Source: Pseudomonas fluorescens
GTDB lineage: Bacteria > Pseudomonadota > Gammaproteobacteria > Pseudomonadales > Pseudomonadaceae
Length of the DNA stretch: 64,000 nucleotides
Assembly: GCF_902497855.1 (NCBI RefSeq)
Contig: NZ_CABVHU010000012.1
Span: forward strand, 1 to 64,000
Direction: 5' to 3'
Part shown: one piece after another, positions 16,749 to 24,974 of the stretch
How the letters are laid out: the number at the start of each line of letters is the position of its first letter
Position numbering within the stretch: position 1 is the first letter of the stretch
Made by a program: the position numbers and the translations under genes
The notes under the pieces: generated by a model
Database searches by the model: none
What the model was told of the DNA's origin: nothing
What the model saw: only the letters and a program-made list of their open reading frames with translations

Positions 16749-16976
16749 TCAGTGAGCCACAGTCGCCTGCTCTTCCATCTTCTGCCGCAGGCTCAGCGGA
16801 CGCATGTCGGTCCAGGTCTCTTCGATGTACGCCAGGCATTCCTTTTTCAGACCGCTTTTACCCACGGTGCGCCAGCCTTGCGGCACGGCCTTGTAATCGG
16901 GCCAGATCGAGTATTGCTCTTCGTGGTTGACCACGACCTGAAAGAGGATGTCCTCGCGGTCGAATACTGACGTCAT
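16749..16976 (-). CDS. MbtH-like protein of pyoverdine synthesis
   Basis: The 75-residue protein has the MbtH signature: VVVNHEEQYSIWP (residues 14-26), two further conserved Trp (PQGWRTVG and ETWTDMRP) and the closing RPLSLR. MbtH proteins bind NRPS adenylation domains and are needed for their activity or solubility. It corresponds in position and sequence to PA2412 of P. aeruginosa, beside pvdH. It has its own PvdS box, so it can be expressed separately from pvdH. It ends 10 bases from the terminator shared with fpvF. Confidence 0.93.
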   Translation of the reverse strand: MTSVFDREDILFQVVVNHEEQYSIWPDYKAVPQGWRTVGKSGLKKECLAYIEETWTDMRPLSLRQKMEEQATVAH

Positions 16977-17037
16977 GGTGTGTCTCCATCGCTGTAGGGG
17001 TGGGCTGCACTGCGTGCGCAGCCGGTCTGTAGAAGGA

Positions 17038-17061
17038 ACGTTCGAGGGGCCGGAAAATTTA
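17038..17061 (-). promoter_or_regulatory. PvdS (iron-starvation) box upstream of the MbtH-like gene
   Basis: Minus strand TAAAT (17057-17061), 16 bases, CGT (17038-17040), the exact spacing known for PvdS promoters. The TAA of the -35 element is also the stop codon of pvdH (17059-17061). The MbtH-like start lies about 62 bases downstream. Confidence 0.8.
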
Positions 17062-18471
17062 CAGGCCGGCGGTCGCTGCAGCCATGGCCCGGCCGAAAAT
17101 CTCGGCGACCCGATCGATTTCCGCAGCGGTAATCACCAGCGGCGGCAGGAAGCGCACCACGCCGCCGTGACGGCCGCCCAGTTCGAGGATCAGCCCGCGC
17201 TTGAGGCATTCGCGCTGCACCAGCGGCGCCAGGCGAGCAAAGATCGGCGGGTGCCCCTGGGCATCCGGTGCGCCGGTCGGGTCGACCAGTTCTACGCCAA
17301 GCATCAAGCCACGACCGCGGATGTCCCCCAATTGCGGGAAGTCCCGCTGCAGGATGCGCAGGTGTTCGCTCAAGCGTTCGCCCATGGCGGTGGCATGCTC
17401 GCAGACTCGGTGTTCGGTCAGGTAACGCATCACCGCGGAGCCCGCCGCCATCGCCATCTGGTTGCCGCGGAAGGTCCCGGCATGGGCACCCGGAAGCCAG
17501 GTGTCGAGCCAGTCGCGATAGACCACCACCGCCAGCGGCAGGCTGCCGCCGATGGCTTTGGACAGCACCACCACATCCGGAATGATCCCGGCATGCTCGA
17601 AGGCGAACATCTTGCCGGTGCGGGCGAATCCGCTCTGGATCTCATCGACGATCAGCGCCACGCCAGCCTTCTCGGTGATGCGGCGCAAGCCACGCAACCA
17701 GTCGAGATCGGCCGGGATCACCCCGCCCTCGCCCTGCACCACTTCGACGATCACCGCCGCCGGCAACTGCACGCCGGCTTCCGGGTCATTGAGCAGGTTT
17801 TCCAGGTAATTGAGGTTCACCTGCACCCCTTGCGCACCGCCGAGACCGAACGGGCAGCGGTAATCATAGGGGTACGGCATAAACTGCACGCCGCTGCTCA
17901 GCAAGGCGCCCAAGGGTTTTTTCGGCCCCAGGCTGCCCATCAGGCTCAGCGCGCCCTGGCTCATGCCGTGGTAACCGCCCTGAAACGACAGCACGGTGCT
18001 GCGGCCCGTGGCGGTGCGCACCAGTTTCAGCGCCGCTTCTACCGCGTCGGTGCCGGTGGGACCGCAGAACTGGATTTTCGCTTCAGTGGCCAAGGCAGGT
18101 GGCAGCAGGCCGAACAGATCCTGGACAAACCGATCCTTGACCGGGGTGGTCAGGTCGAGGGTGTGTAATGGCAACTCATCGCTCAGCACTTGCTGGATCG
18201 CTTCGATCACTACCGGGTGGTTATGCCCCAGCGCCAGCGTGCCAGCGCCGGCCAGGCAGTCGATAAACGTTCGACCTTCGACGTCCTCGACGTAGATGCC
18301 CCTGGCGCGCTTGAGTGCCAGGGGAATGCGGCGCGGGTAGCTGCGGGCATTCGATTCCTGCTGGCTCTGGCGGGCCAGCAACGGCGATTCGTTGAACTGA
18401 TAAAGCACCTCGGTCGGCGCCGGAGCGATCCGGGCCGGCTGATCTTGCACAAGGCTGGTAGCGACTGACAT
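17059..18471 (-). CDS. pvdH: PvdH, L-2,4-diaminobutyrate:2-oxoglutarate aminotransferase
   Basis: The 470-residue class III PLP aminotransferase makes L-2,4-diaminobutyrate (Dab) from aspartate semialdehyde, and Dab is built into the pyoverdine chromophore by PvdL. Motifs include DCLAGAGTLALGHNHP (about residue 70), the PLP-contacting ALIVDEIQSGFARTG and the lysine in VVLSKAIGGSLPLAVVV. Start 18471 (MSVATS) was chosen because it lies about 37 bases after the CGT of a PvdS box; an in-frame ATG at 18513 would fall upstream of the likely transcript start. The MbtH-like gene follows. Confidence 0.93.
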   Translation of the reverse strand: MSVATSLVQDQPARIAPAPTEVLYQFNESPLLARQSQQESNARSYPRRIPLALKRARGIYVEDVEGRTFIDCLAGAGTLALGHNHPVVIEAIQQVLSDELPLHTLDLTTPVKDRFVQDLFGLLPPALATEAKIQFCGPTGTDAVEAALKLVRTATGRSTVLSFQGGYHGMSQGALSLMGSLGPKKPLGALLSSGVQFMPYPYDYRCPFGLGGAQGVQVNLNYLENLLNDPEAGVQLPAAVIVEVVQGEGGVIPADLDWLRGLRRITEKAGVALIVDEIQSGFARTGKMFAFEHAGIIPDVVVLSKAIGGSLPLAVVVYRDWLDTWLPGAHAGTFRGNQMAMAAGSAVMRYLTEHRVCEHATAMGERLSEHLRILQRDFPQLGDIRGRGLMLGVELVDPTGAPDAQGHPPIFARLAPLVQRECLKRGLILELGGRHGGVVRFLPPLVITAAEIDRVAEIFGRAMAAATAGL

Positions 18472-18507
18472 CTCTCGACCCCTAATAAAGGTTTTCCTGT
18501 TGTGGAA

Positions 18508-18531
18508 ACGCATCAGGGTCGCGGGGATTTA
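18508..18531 (-). promoter_or_regulatory. PvdS (iron-starvation) box for pvdH
   Basis: Minus strand TAAAT (18527-18531), 16 bases, CGT (18508-18510), within the context GCTAAATCCCC. The -35 element lies inside the last codons of the upstream acetyltransferase gene, whose stop is at 18513-18515. Confidence 0.85.
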
Positions 18532-19034
18532 GCCCTCTGATCAGCTTTGCGTAAAGGGGGCGACAAGCCTTTGTGCATGGGAATCGCTTGCAGGCCCGCG
18601 ACCAGGAACGATTGGGCGCAAGGCCGGTAGCCCAGATGTCGGTAAAACGCTTCGCCGGTGCGGGTGCTGTTGAGTCGCGCCTGGCACCAGCCCTGATTGG
18701 CCAGCCAGCCTTCAAGGTCCTGTACCAGCGCTTGCCCGGCCCCCCGTCGAAACCATTCCGGCTGTACATAGCAGAAGGCGATCCTGCCGCTGATCGAGGC
18801 CATGGCAACGCCGACGGGCTTGTCTTGCAGCAGGGCGATATTGAGGTATAACCGCGGGTCGCTGAGCCAGGGCTGGATGTGTTCGATGGTCTTGCTATGG
18901 GTCCAGGTGGCAACGGTTTGCGGATGGTTGCGGTGATCGAGCGCGCAACCGACGCGGATGGAGCGCTCGACGATGCGGCTGATGATGCCGGCGTCGGCGG
19001 CGGTTGCCTTGCAGATGTGTATCGATGCATCCAT
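18513..19034 (-). CDS. GNAT-family N-acetyltransferase
   Basis: The 173-residue protein has the GNAT fold: an N-terminal IHICKATAADAGIISRIVERS, a central beta-strand LYLNIALLQDKPVGVAMAS and the acetyl-CoA loop FRRGAGQALVQDLEGW near residue 97. The AFYRHLGYRPC segment near residue 130 is the usual late motif. The acceptor is unknown. ATG 19034 gives the family-typical start. Its 3' end carries the pvdH promoter, so pvdH is independently controlled. I see no PvdS box upstream of this gene, so its link to pyoverdine is unsupported. Confidence 0.8.
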   Translation of the reverse strand: MDASIHICKATAADAGIISRIVERSIRVGCALDHRNHPQTVATWTHSKTIEHIQPWLSDPRLYLNIALLQDKPVGVAMASISGRIAFCYVQPEWFRRGAGQALVQDLEGWLANQGWCQARLNSTRTGEAFYRHLGYRPCAQSFLVAGLQAIPMHKGLSPPLRKADQRAKSPRP

Positions 19035-19146
19035 GGCGCTGTTACCTCAATCCATTGAGTCAAAGCTGGCGGAGACGATAGCGCCGGAGGGGGCTCGAAT
19101 GCCAATGGAGAGGAGTTACATTTGATGAGCGACACAGATCCCTTGT

Positions 19147-19345
19147 AGGAGCCGGCTTGCCGGCGAAGGCGGTGTGTCAGGCGCCGTTGATGGTGCGGGT
19201 GATGGCCTTTTCGCTGCGGTGCCGGGATCCGACAAGCCAGCTACTGCAGGGGATTGTGTCGATGGCACAATTGGCGGTGTGTCAGGGACCATTGATGTCG
19301 CCGGTGATGGCCTCTTCGCTGGCAAGCCAGCTCCTACAGGGGGGT
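19147..19345. repeat. REP arms enclosing a 105-bp-spaced direct repeat
   Basis: A REP copy TGTAGGAGCCGGCTTGCCGG (from 19144) and an inverted copy CCAGCTCCTACAGG (to about 19340) enclose two direct repeats of roughly 58 bp. These begin GGCGGTGTGTCAGG at 19168 and 19273, 105 bases apart, and both end in GGTGATGGCC followed by TTCGCTG. The inner boundary also contains a degraded REP (19233-19250). This explains most of the 322-base gap between the acetyltransferase and dsbS; I see no gene there. Confidence 0.7.
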
Positions 19346-19356
19346 TGTGGTGTTGG

Positions 19357-20679
19357 TCAGGTGGGCTGCAGCGGCATGGTCAACTTGACCCGCAACCCAT
19401 CCGGTCGGCTGTCGAAATGCAGGGTACAACCGCAGCGCTGTACGATCGCCTGGACGATCGCCAGTCCCAAGCCGCAACCGGTGCTCTGGCCGTTGCGCCA
19501 GAAACGCTGGGTCAGGTGTTGCAGATCATCGTCGGCAATGCCCGGCCCATGGTCGCGCACCACAAACTGCACGCGATCGCCGGTGGTTTCCAGACTCAGC
19601 TCCACCGGCCCGTCGTTGGGGGTGTGACGCAGGGCGTTGTCCAGCAGGTTGCGCAGGGCCGCGATGGACAATACCGCCGGCATTTGCACCGGGGCATGAG
19701 AGATTTTCGACGGTACCTGGAATCTGATTCGCTGGCGATCACCACTGGCGGCGTCCTGAATCGCCAGTTTAGCCACTTGCTCGGCGCTGCATTGCGCACC
19801 ATCGTCGAACGACAGACTGCCCTCGACCCGCGCCAGCAGCAGCAATTGCTCAAGGGTCCGATGCAGGCGATCGGCGCCCTCTTCGGCCCGGGCCAGGGAC
19901 TGATCCCGGGCCGCGCCTTCGGTCATGCGCGCCACTTGCAGGTGGGTCTTGATCGCTGTCAGCGGGCTGCGCAACTCGTGGGCCGCGTCACCGGTCAGGC
20001 GGCGCTCGCGCTCGATGGTCTTGCCGATCCGCTGCAACAGCTGGTTCTGGGTATCGAGCAAGGGTTGCAGTTCACTGGGCAACGGCTGGATCTGCAACGG
20101 CTCCAGGGAGTCGGCGCTGCGCCGTTTCAAGGCATCGCGCATGCGATTGAGCGGTGCCAGTCCCTGGCCGATGCCCAGCCACAGCAGGCACAGGCAACCA
20201 AGCAACGCCACGCCTACCGGCACCGAGGCGGCCAGCAGGATCGACATGTTCAGGGCTTCGCGCTCGATCTGACGGTCGGCCGTGGTGATGCGCAGATCGC
20301 CGCGGGCCAGGGTGAAACTGCGCCACGGCGCGCCGTCGATCATCTGATCGTGGAAGCCCATCTTCTCGGCTTCCAGGGTTTGTTGCGGGTCGGTGTGGCT
20401 ACGGGCGAGGATTTCGCCGCGCAACGAGCTGACCTGACACGCCATGCCACCGGGGATAGTCAGCTGTTCGGCGCTGAAGTGAGTGCCCTCGCCCTTGCTC
20501 GGCAACGCCGGCAATTGCTCCATCAGACCGGCGACCATGCGCGCCGACGCCACCAGCCGCTGGTCGAGGGAAAACATCATTTGATTACGCAGGTCGCTGA
20601 GCATCCAGGCCGCCGCCAGGGCCCAGATCAGCGCAAAAGCGGCGCCCAGGGTGAGGCTCAGGCGCAAACGCAGGCTCAT
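19357..20679 (-). CDS. dsbS: DsbS-like sensor histidine kinase
   Basis: The 440-residue membrane kinase has two N-terminal helices (about residues 7-27 and 148-170) flanking a periplasmic sensor region. A HAMP-like linker, the DHp motif GDAAHELRSPLTAIKTHLQV (phospho-His near residue 249) and a catalytic domain with N box (ALRNLLDNALRHTP), G1 box (DHGPGI) and G2 box (GCGLGLAI) follow. The ATG overlaps the regulator stop (TGATG). Location beside dsbDEG matches P. aeruginosa PA2479-PA2480, where DsbS senses copper and controls DsbR. The signal here is inferred from that similarity. Confidence 0.82.
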   Translation of the reverse strand: MSLRLRLSLTLGAAFALIWALAAAWMLSDLRNQMMFSLDQRLVASARMVAGLMEQLPALPSKGEGTHFSAEQLTIPGGMACQVSSLRGEILARSHTDPQQTLEAEKMGFHDQMIDGAPWRSFTLARGDLRITTADRQIEREALNMSILLAASVPVGVALLGCLCLLWLGIGQGLAPLNRMRDALKRRSADSLEPLQIQPLPSELQPLLDTQNQLLQRIGKTIERERRLTGDAAHELRSPLTAIKTHLQVARMTEGAARDQSLARAEEGADRLHRTLEQLLLLARVEGSLSFDDGAQCSAEQVAKLAIQDAASGDRQRIRFQVPSKISHAPVQMPAVLSIAALRNLLDNALRHTPNDGPVELSLETTGDRVQFVVRDHGPGIADDDLQHLTQRFWRNGQSTGCGLGLAIVQAIVQRCGCTLHFDSRPDGLRVKLTMPLQPT

Positions 20680-21359
20680 CACTTCGATTGATCTCCGCCG
20701 TCCGCCGGCCCCAGGCGGTAACCCAGGCCGCGCACGGTCTCTACAATGCCGTTACCCAGCTTACGCCTGAGATGATGGATATGAACATTGAGGGCGTTGC
20801 TTTCCAGTTCGTCGTTGAAGCCGTAGACGCTGTCCTTCAGTTGTTCGGTGGACAGCACCCGTCCACGATTATGCAACAAGGCTTGCAGCAGTGACTGTTC
20901 ACGACGCGACAGGTCCACCGGCTGCCCGCCGAGCCTGGTTTCGCGACTGCTGGGATCGTACGTCAGCGCACCATGCTCGATCAGGTTGACGCTGCGCCCG
21001 GCCACACGGCGCAACAAAGTGTGCAGGCGCGCCGCGAGTTCACGCAGGTCGAACGGCTTGAGCAGGTAATCGTCGGCACCGGCCTGCAAACCGTCGACAC
21101 GGTCGGTGACCGAGTCCCGGGCGGTGAGGATCAGCACTGGAATTTCGAGACCACTGTGACGCAACTGCTGCAACAGCTTCAGCCCGTCCTCATCGGGCAG
21201 GCCGAGGTCGAGCACCATCACATCAAATTCGGCGACCTTCAGCATCGCCCGGGCCGCCGAGGCGGTAGCCACGTGCTCCACCGTCAGGCCCTGTGCGGTC
21301 AAGCCGGCGACAATGCCGCTGGCGATCAGCTCATCGTCTTCGCAAACCAGTACGTGCAT
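20679..21359 (-). CDS. dsbR: DsbR-like OmpR-family response regulator
   Basis: The 226-residue regulator has a receiver domain (MHVLVCEDDELIA, phospho-Asp in VMVLDLGLP near residue 51, switch Lys in LLKPFD) and an OmpR/PhoB winged-helix DNA-binding domain ending VRGLGYRL. Start 21359 gives the standard receiver start; a longer in-frame ATG at 21443 would run into the divergent promoter. It is transcribed with dsbS and away from dsbD, and a TTAAT direct repeat lies between, a likely binding site. Confidence 0.85.
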   Translation of the reverse strand: MHVLVCEDDELIASGIVAGLTAQGLTVEHVATASAARAMLKVAEFDVMVLDLGLPDEDGLKLLQQLRHSGLEIPVLILTARDSVTDRVDGLQAGADDYLLKPFDLRELAARLHTLLRRVAGRSVNLIEHGALTYDPSSRETRLGGQPVDLSRREQSLLQALLHNRGRVLSTEQLKDSVYGFNDELESNALNVHIHHLRRKLGNGIVETVRGLGYRLGPADGGDQSK

Positions 21360-21445
21360 GCTCAAACCTGTGGATAAAAGGTGATTAGGCCGGCGCCCGA
21401 TTAAGCGGACATTATGCCGCAAGTGCCACGGCGACAAGACCATCG

Positions 21446-21465
21446 CGGTTAATCATCGGTTAATC
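21446..21465 (+). promoter_or_regulatory. Candidate DsbR binding site (TTAAT direct repeat)
   Basis: CGGTTAATC occurs at 21446-21454 and 21457-21465, 11 bp apart, giving TTAAT-N6-TTAAT. One-helical-turn direct repeats are the normal target of OmpR-family regulators. It lies 48 bases before the dsbD start in the dsbR-dsbD intergenic region. Confidence 0.55.
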
Positions 21466-21512
21466 GCCATTCGTCACTGTGCACATCACTTGCACAGGGA
21501 CAAGGCCTACCC

Positions 21513-23249
21513 ATGCTTCGACTGTTTCTATTTTTTGCGCTCTTGATCTCGGGCCTGGCCCAGGCAGGGACTGATCCGTTCGCGACCAAGCCGGACTTTC
21601 TTCCCGTCGACAAAGCGTTCGTTTTCACCTCTGAACGTCTCGAGACCGGTGAAACCCAGCTCTATTGGCAGATCGCCGACAATTACTACCTCTATCAGCA
21701 ACGCCTGAAATTCGACGGGTTGGACCCGGCGTTCAAACCTGCGCTGCCCGAAGGCGAATCTCATAGCGACGAGTTCTTTGGCGAGCAGCAGGTCTATCGC
21801 CAGGGCCTGGAGTTGAAAATTCCGGCGGGCGCCACGGGCCAGATCAAGGTGGGCTTCCAGGGTTGTGCCGATGCCGGCCTGTGTTATCCGCCGCAAACCC
21901 AGGTGGTGGATCTGGGTGCAAACGCTGCGGCATCGGCCGTCGGCGAAGCACCTGATCAAGCCTTGGCCAGCGGCCTGCAACAGCGGGCACTGGGCTGGAG
22001 CCTGCTGGTGTTCTTCGGCCTTGGGTTGCTGCTGGCCTTCACCCCTTGCACCCTGCCCATGCTGCCGATTCTCGCCGGTTTGATTGTCGGCAGTGGCGCC
22101 ACGCCCCGACGAGGGTTTGCCTTGGCCAGCAGCTATGTGATCTGCATGGCGCTGGTGTATGCGGCGATGGGTGTGCTGGCAGCGCTGCTTGGGGCCAATC
22201 TGCAGGCATTGCTGCAGAATCCCTGGTTGCTGGGCACCTTCGCCGCGGTGTTTGTGCTGCTGGCGTTGCCGATGTTCGGCTTCTTCGAGTTGCAATTGCC
22301 GGTAGCGGTGCGCGATCGCCTGGAAAATGTCTCTCGCAACCAGCGCGGTGGCAGCCTCATCGGCGCGGGTGTCCTGGGGGCCGTCTCCGGCCTGCTGGTG
22401 GGCCCCTGCATGACCGCTCCGTTGGCCGGCGCCCTGCTCTACATCGCGCAAAGCGGCAATGCGTTGCATGGCGGGCTGATTCTGTTCGCCATGGGCATCG
22501 GCATCGGCGTACCGCTGCTGTTGCTGGTGACGGTGGGCAATCGCTTCCTGCCTAAACCCGGCGCGTGGATGAACCTGCTCAAAGGCGTGTTCGGCTTCCT
22601 GTTCCTCGCCACCGCGCTGCTGATGCTGCGTCCGGTGCTGGCCGAATCCCTGTGGGTCGGGCTGTGGGGTGCATTGTTGTTGATCGCCGCCTACAGTGCC
22701 TGGAAACAGTCGGATGGGTTCGGGCGCGTCGCTCACCTGTTCGGTGCCAGTTCGCTATTGCTCGGCGTATGGGGCAGCCTGCTGATGATCGGTGCCGCCG
22801 GCGGCAGCGATGATCCGTTCAAACCGTTGCAGGTCTATAGCGCGACAAACCCGGGCAGCGCCACAAGCCCTGTCGGTCACGACGCCTTCACCACGGTCAA
22901 GGACCCCGCCGCCCTGCAACGGGAGCTCGATGCGGCACAGGCACAAGGCCAATGGGTGCTGCTGGACTACTACGCCGACTGGTGTGTGTCGTGCAAGGTC
23001 ATGGAAAAACAGGTGTTCGGCAAAGCCCATGTGCTGCAAGCCTTGAGTGATGTGCGCTTGCTACGGCTGGACGTCACGGCCGACAATGCCGCCAGCCGCG
23101 AACTGCTCGCCCGGTACAAAGTGCCGGGGCCACCGAGCCTGTTGTGGATCGGCGCCGACGGCATCGAGCGCCGCAGCCAGCGCATCACCGGCGAGGTCGA
23201 TGCCGACACCTTCCTGCAACGTTGGACCACCACCCGAGACGCTCGTTAA
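21513..23249 (+). CDS. dsbD: Thiol:disulfide interchange protein DsbD
   Basis: The 578-residue protein moves electrons from cytoplasmic thioredoxin to periplasmic thiol proteins. A signal peptide (to about residue 19) precedes an N-terminal DsbD-alpha domain whose cysteines appear in FQGCADAGLCYPP (residues about 116-128). The middle membrane domain has eight helices with the redox cysteines in FTPCTLPM and VGPCMTAP. The C-terminal thioredoxin-like domain has DWCVSCKVME. All six redox cysteines are present. It is the first gene of dsbDEG and overlaps the next by one base. Confidence 0.92.
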   Translation: MLRLFLFFALLISGLAQAGTDPFATKPDFLPVDKAFVFTSERLETGETQLYWQIADNYYLYQQRLKFDGLDPAFKPALPEGESHSDEFFGEQQVYRQGLELKIPAGATGQIKVGFQGCADAGLCYPPQTQVVDLGANAAASAVGEAPDQALASGLQQRALGWSLLVFFGLGLLLAFTPCTLPMLPILAGLIVGSGATPRRGFALASSYVICMALVYAAMGVLAALLGANLQALLQNPWLLGTFAAVFVLLALPMFGFFELQLPVAVRDRLENVSRNQRGGSLIGAGVLGAVSGLLVGPCMTAPLAGALLYIAQSGNALHGGLILFAMGIGIGVPLLLLVTVGNRFLPKPGAWMNLLKGVFGFLFLATALLMLRPVLAESLWVGLWGALLLIAAYSAWKQSDGFGRVAHLFGASSLLLGVWGSLLMIGAAGGSDDPFKPLQVYSATNPGSATSPVGHDAFTTVKDPAALQRELDAAQAQGQWVLLDYYADWCVSCKVMEKQVFGKAHVLQALSDVRLLRLDVTADNAASRELLARYKVPGPPSLLWIGADGIERRSQRITGEVDADTFLQRWTTTRDAR

Positions 23250-24115
23250 TGCTGACTTTTACCCTCGGCACCTTTGCCATTGCGCTTAATCACCTGCTGC
23301 TGATCAGCGCCTTGGCGCTGGCGACCTTTGTCGGCTGGCGGGTGGCCAAGCGCGGTGGCGAGAATCCCGAGTCGGCGCTGTTCAGTCTGTTCCTGCTCGG
23401 CATGCTGGCGGCGCGAGTGGGGTTTGTCGCCCATTACTGGCCCCATTATCGGGACGATCCGTGGCAGATGATCGACCTGCGCGACGGCGGTTTCCTGGCC
23501 TGGCCGGGCGTGATCGTGTTGCTGCTCGCGGCCTTGTATCGAGGCTGGCGTCGCCCCGGCTTGCGCCGTCCCCTGGGATTTGGCGTGGCCAGCGGCTTGG
23601 CATTCTGGCTGCTGGCGACGTTCTCCCTGACAATTTACGAGCAAGGCACGCGCCTGCCGGATATCGCCCTGCGCAATGCCGCGGGTGAAACCGTGCAACT
23701 GGCCGACTACAAGGGCGGCCCGCTGGTCATCAATCTCTGGGCCACCTGGTGCCCGCCCTGTCGCCGGGAAATGCCGGTGCTGGAAGAAGCCCAGCAACAG
23801 CGCCCGGACCTGACCTTCCTGTTCGTCAACCAGGCCGAAAGCATGCAAAGTGTCAGCACCTATCTGGAAACCCAGGGCCTGAGCCTGTCCAACGTGCTGT
23901 TCGATGGCAGCGGCCGATTGGGCCAGGCCGTCGGCTCCATGGCATTGCCGACTACGCTGTTCTATAGCCCCGAAGGTCGTTGGCTGGGCAGCCATCTGGG
24001 AGAGCTGTCGGACGCCAGCCTGGCCCGCGCCCTGGAAAACTTCGACACCTCTAATCCTGCCGCACCAGCCACTTCTTCAAGGAAATTGCCATGCCCCGCC
24101 TCCGCCACCTGTTAA
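23249..24115 (+). CDS. dsbE: TlpA/DsbE-like membrane-anchored thioredoxin
   Basis: The 288-residue protein has an N-terminal membrane region of about four helices (residues 5-130) resembling a prolipoprotein diacylglyceryl transferase-like module. A periplasmic thioredoxin-fold domain follows with ATWCPPCRREMPVLEE (about residue 168) and the cis-Pro segment SMALPTTLFY. The two-part layout is longer than classic DsbE/CcmG. It probably reduces specific periplasmic disulfides with electrons from the adjacent DsbD. ATG 23249 overlaps the dsbD stop (TAATG), and the 3' end overlaps dsbG by 25 bases. Confidence 0.8.
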   Translation: MLTFTLGTFAIALNHLLLISALALATFVGWRVAKRGGENPESALFSLFLLGMLAARVGFVAHYWPHYRDDPWQMIDLRDGGFLAWPGVIVLLLAALYRGWRRPGLRRPLGFGVASGLAFWLLATFSLTIYEQGTRLPDIALRNAAGETVQLADYKGGPLVINLWATWCPPCRREMPVLEEAQQQRPDLTFLFVNQAESMQSVSTYLETQGLSLSNVLFDGSGRLGQAVGSMALPTTLFYSPEGRWLGSHLGELSDASLARALENFDTSNPAAPATSSRKLPCPASATC

Positions 24116-24861
24116 CGCTGACCCTGGGCGCCACCCTGCTGCACCTGCCGTCGGTGCAGGCTGCCGAAGAACTGCCCGAAGCGATCAGGAAGATCGAAGC
24201 CAAGGGTGCGAAAATCGTCGGCCAATTCGATGCCCCCGACGGTTTGCGCGGCTATGCGGCGCAGTACCAGAACCGGGGCCTGGCCCTGTACCTGACCCCG
24301 GATGGCAAGCATGTTCTGCTGGGCAATCTGTATGACGCCGAGGGCAATGACCTGAGCAGCGCGCCATTGCAGAAGCTGGTTTATGCACCGATGGCGAAAG
24401 AAGTCTGGGCCAAACTGGAAACCAGCCACTGGATCGCTGACGGCAAAAAAGACGCACCGCGGGTCGTCTATATGTTCAGCGACCCGAACTGCCCTTACTG
24501 CAATATGTTCTGGGAACAGGCGCGGCCGTGGGTGAAGTCCGGCAAGGTGCAACTGCGCCACATCATGGTCGGCATCATCCGTGAAGACAGCCCAGGCAAA
24601 TCGGCGGCGCTGCTGGCTGCCAAGGACCCGCAGAAAGCCTTGCAAGACCATGAAGGTGCCGGCAAGGGCAGCTCGCTCAAGGCCTTGAAAGAAGTGCCGC
24701 CGGCGATTCAGGCGAAGCTTGCAGCGAACATGCAGATGATGGAAGAGCTGGAGTTGTCCGCGACCCCGGCGATTTTTTATATGGATGACAAAGGTGAACT
24801 GCAACAGCAGCAAGGCGCGCCTTCGCCGGACAAATTGGTGAAGATTCTCGGGCCCAAGTAG
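24091..24861 (+). CDS. dsbG: Thiol:disulfide isomerase/reductase DsbG
   Basis: The 256-residue periplasmic protein has a signal peptide (cleavage near VQA-AE, residue 25), an N-terminal dimerisation domain and a thioredoxin-fold domain. The active site is FSDPNCPYCNMFW (CPYC near residue 136) and the cis-Pro loop is SATPAIFYMDDKG. DsbG protects single cysteines from over-oxidation and is kept reduced by DsbD. The stop TAG (24859-24861) lies within the first bases of a REP element, so the repeat begins before the gene ends. Confidence 0.9.
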   Translation: MPRLRHLLTLTLGATLLHLPSVQAAEELPEAIRKIEAKGAKIVGQFDAPDGLRGYAAQYQNRGLALYLTPDGKHVLLGNLYDAEGNDLSSAPLQKLVYAPMAKEVWAKLETSHWIADGKKDAPRVVYMFSDPNCPYCNMFWEQARPWVKSGKVQLRHIMVGIIREDSPGKSAALLAAKDPQKALQDHEGAGKGSSLKALKEVPPAIQAKLAANMQMMEELELSATPAIFYMDDKGELQQQQGAPSPDKLVKILGPK

Positions 24862-24955
24862 GAGCGAGCTTGCTCGCGATGGTCGCCAACGATAACGCGT
24901 TCTTTCAGGATGCACGCGTTGTCCTTGCGTTTTTCGCGAGCAAGCTCGCTCCTAC
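24858..24955. repeat. REP doublet overlapping the dsbG stop codon
   Basis: GTAGGAGCGAGCTTGCTCGCGA (24858-24879) and its reverse complement (24934-24955) enclose 54 bases with an internal GATAACGCG/CGCGTTGTC near-dyad. It lies between dsbG and the convergent hydrolase gene, where a stable hairpin may protect or end both mRNAs. Confidence 0.85.
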
Positions 24956-24974
24956 AGGGGGCTGCGATTTTTTT

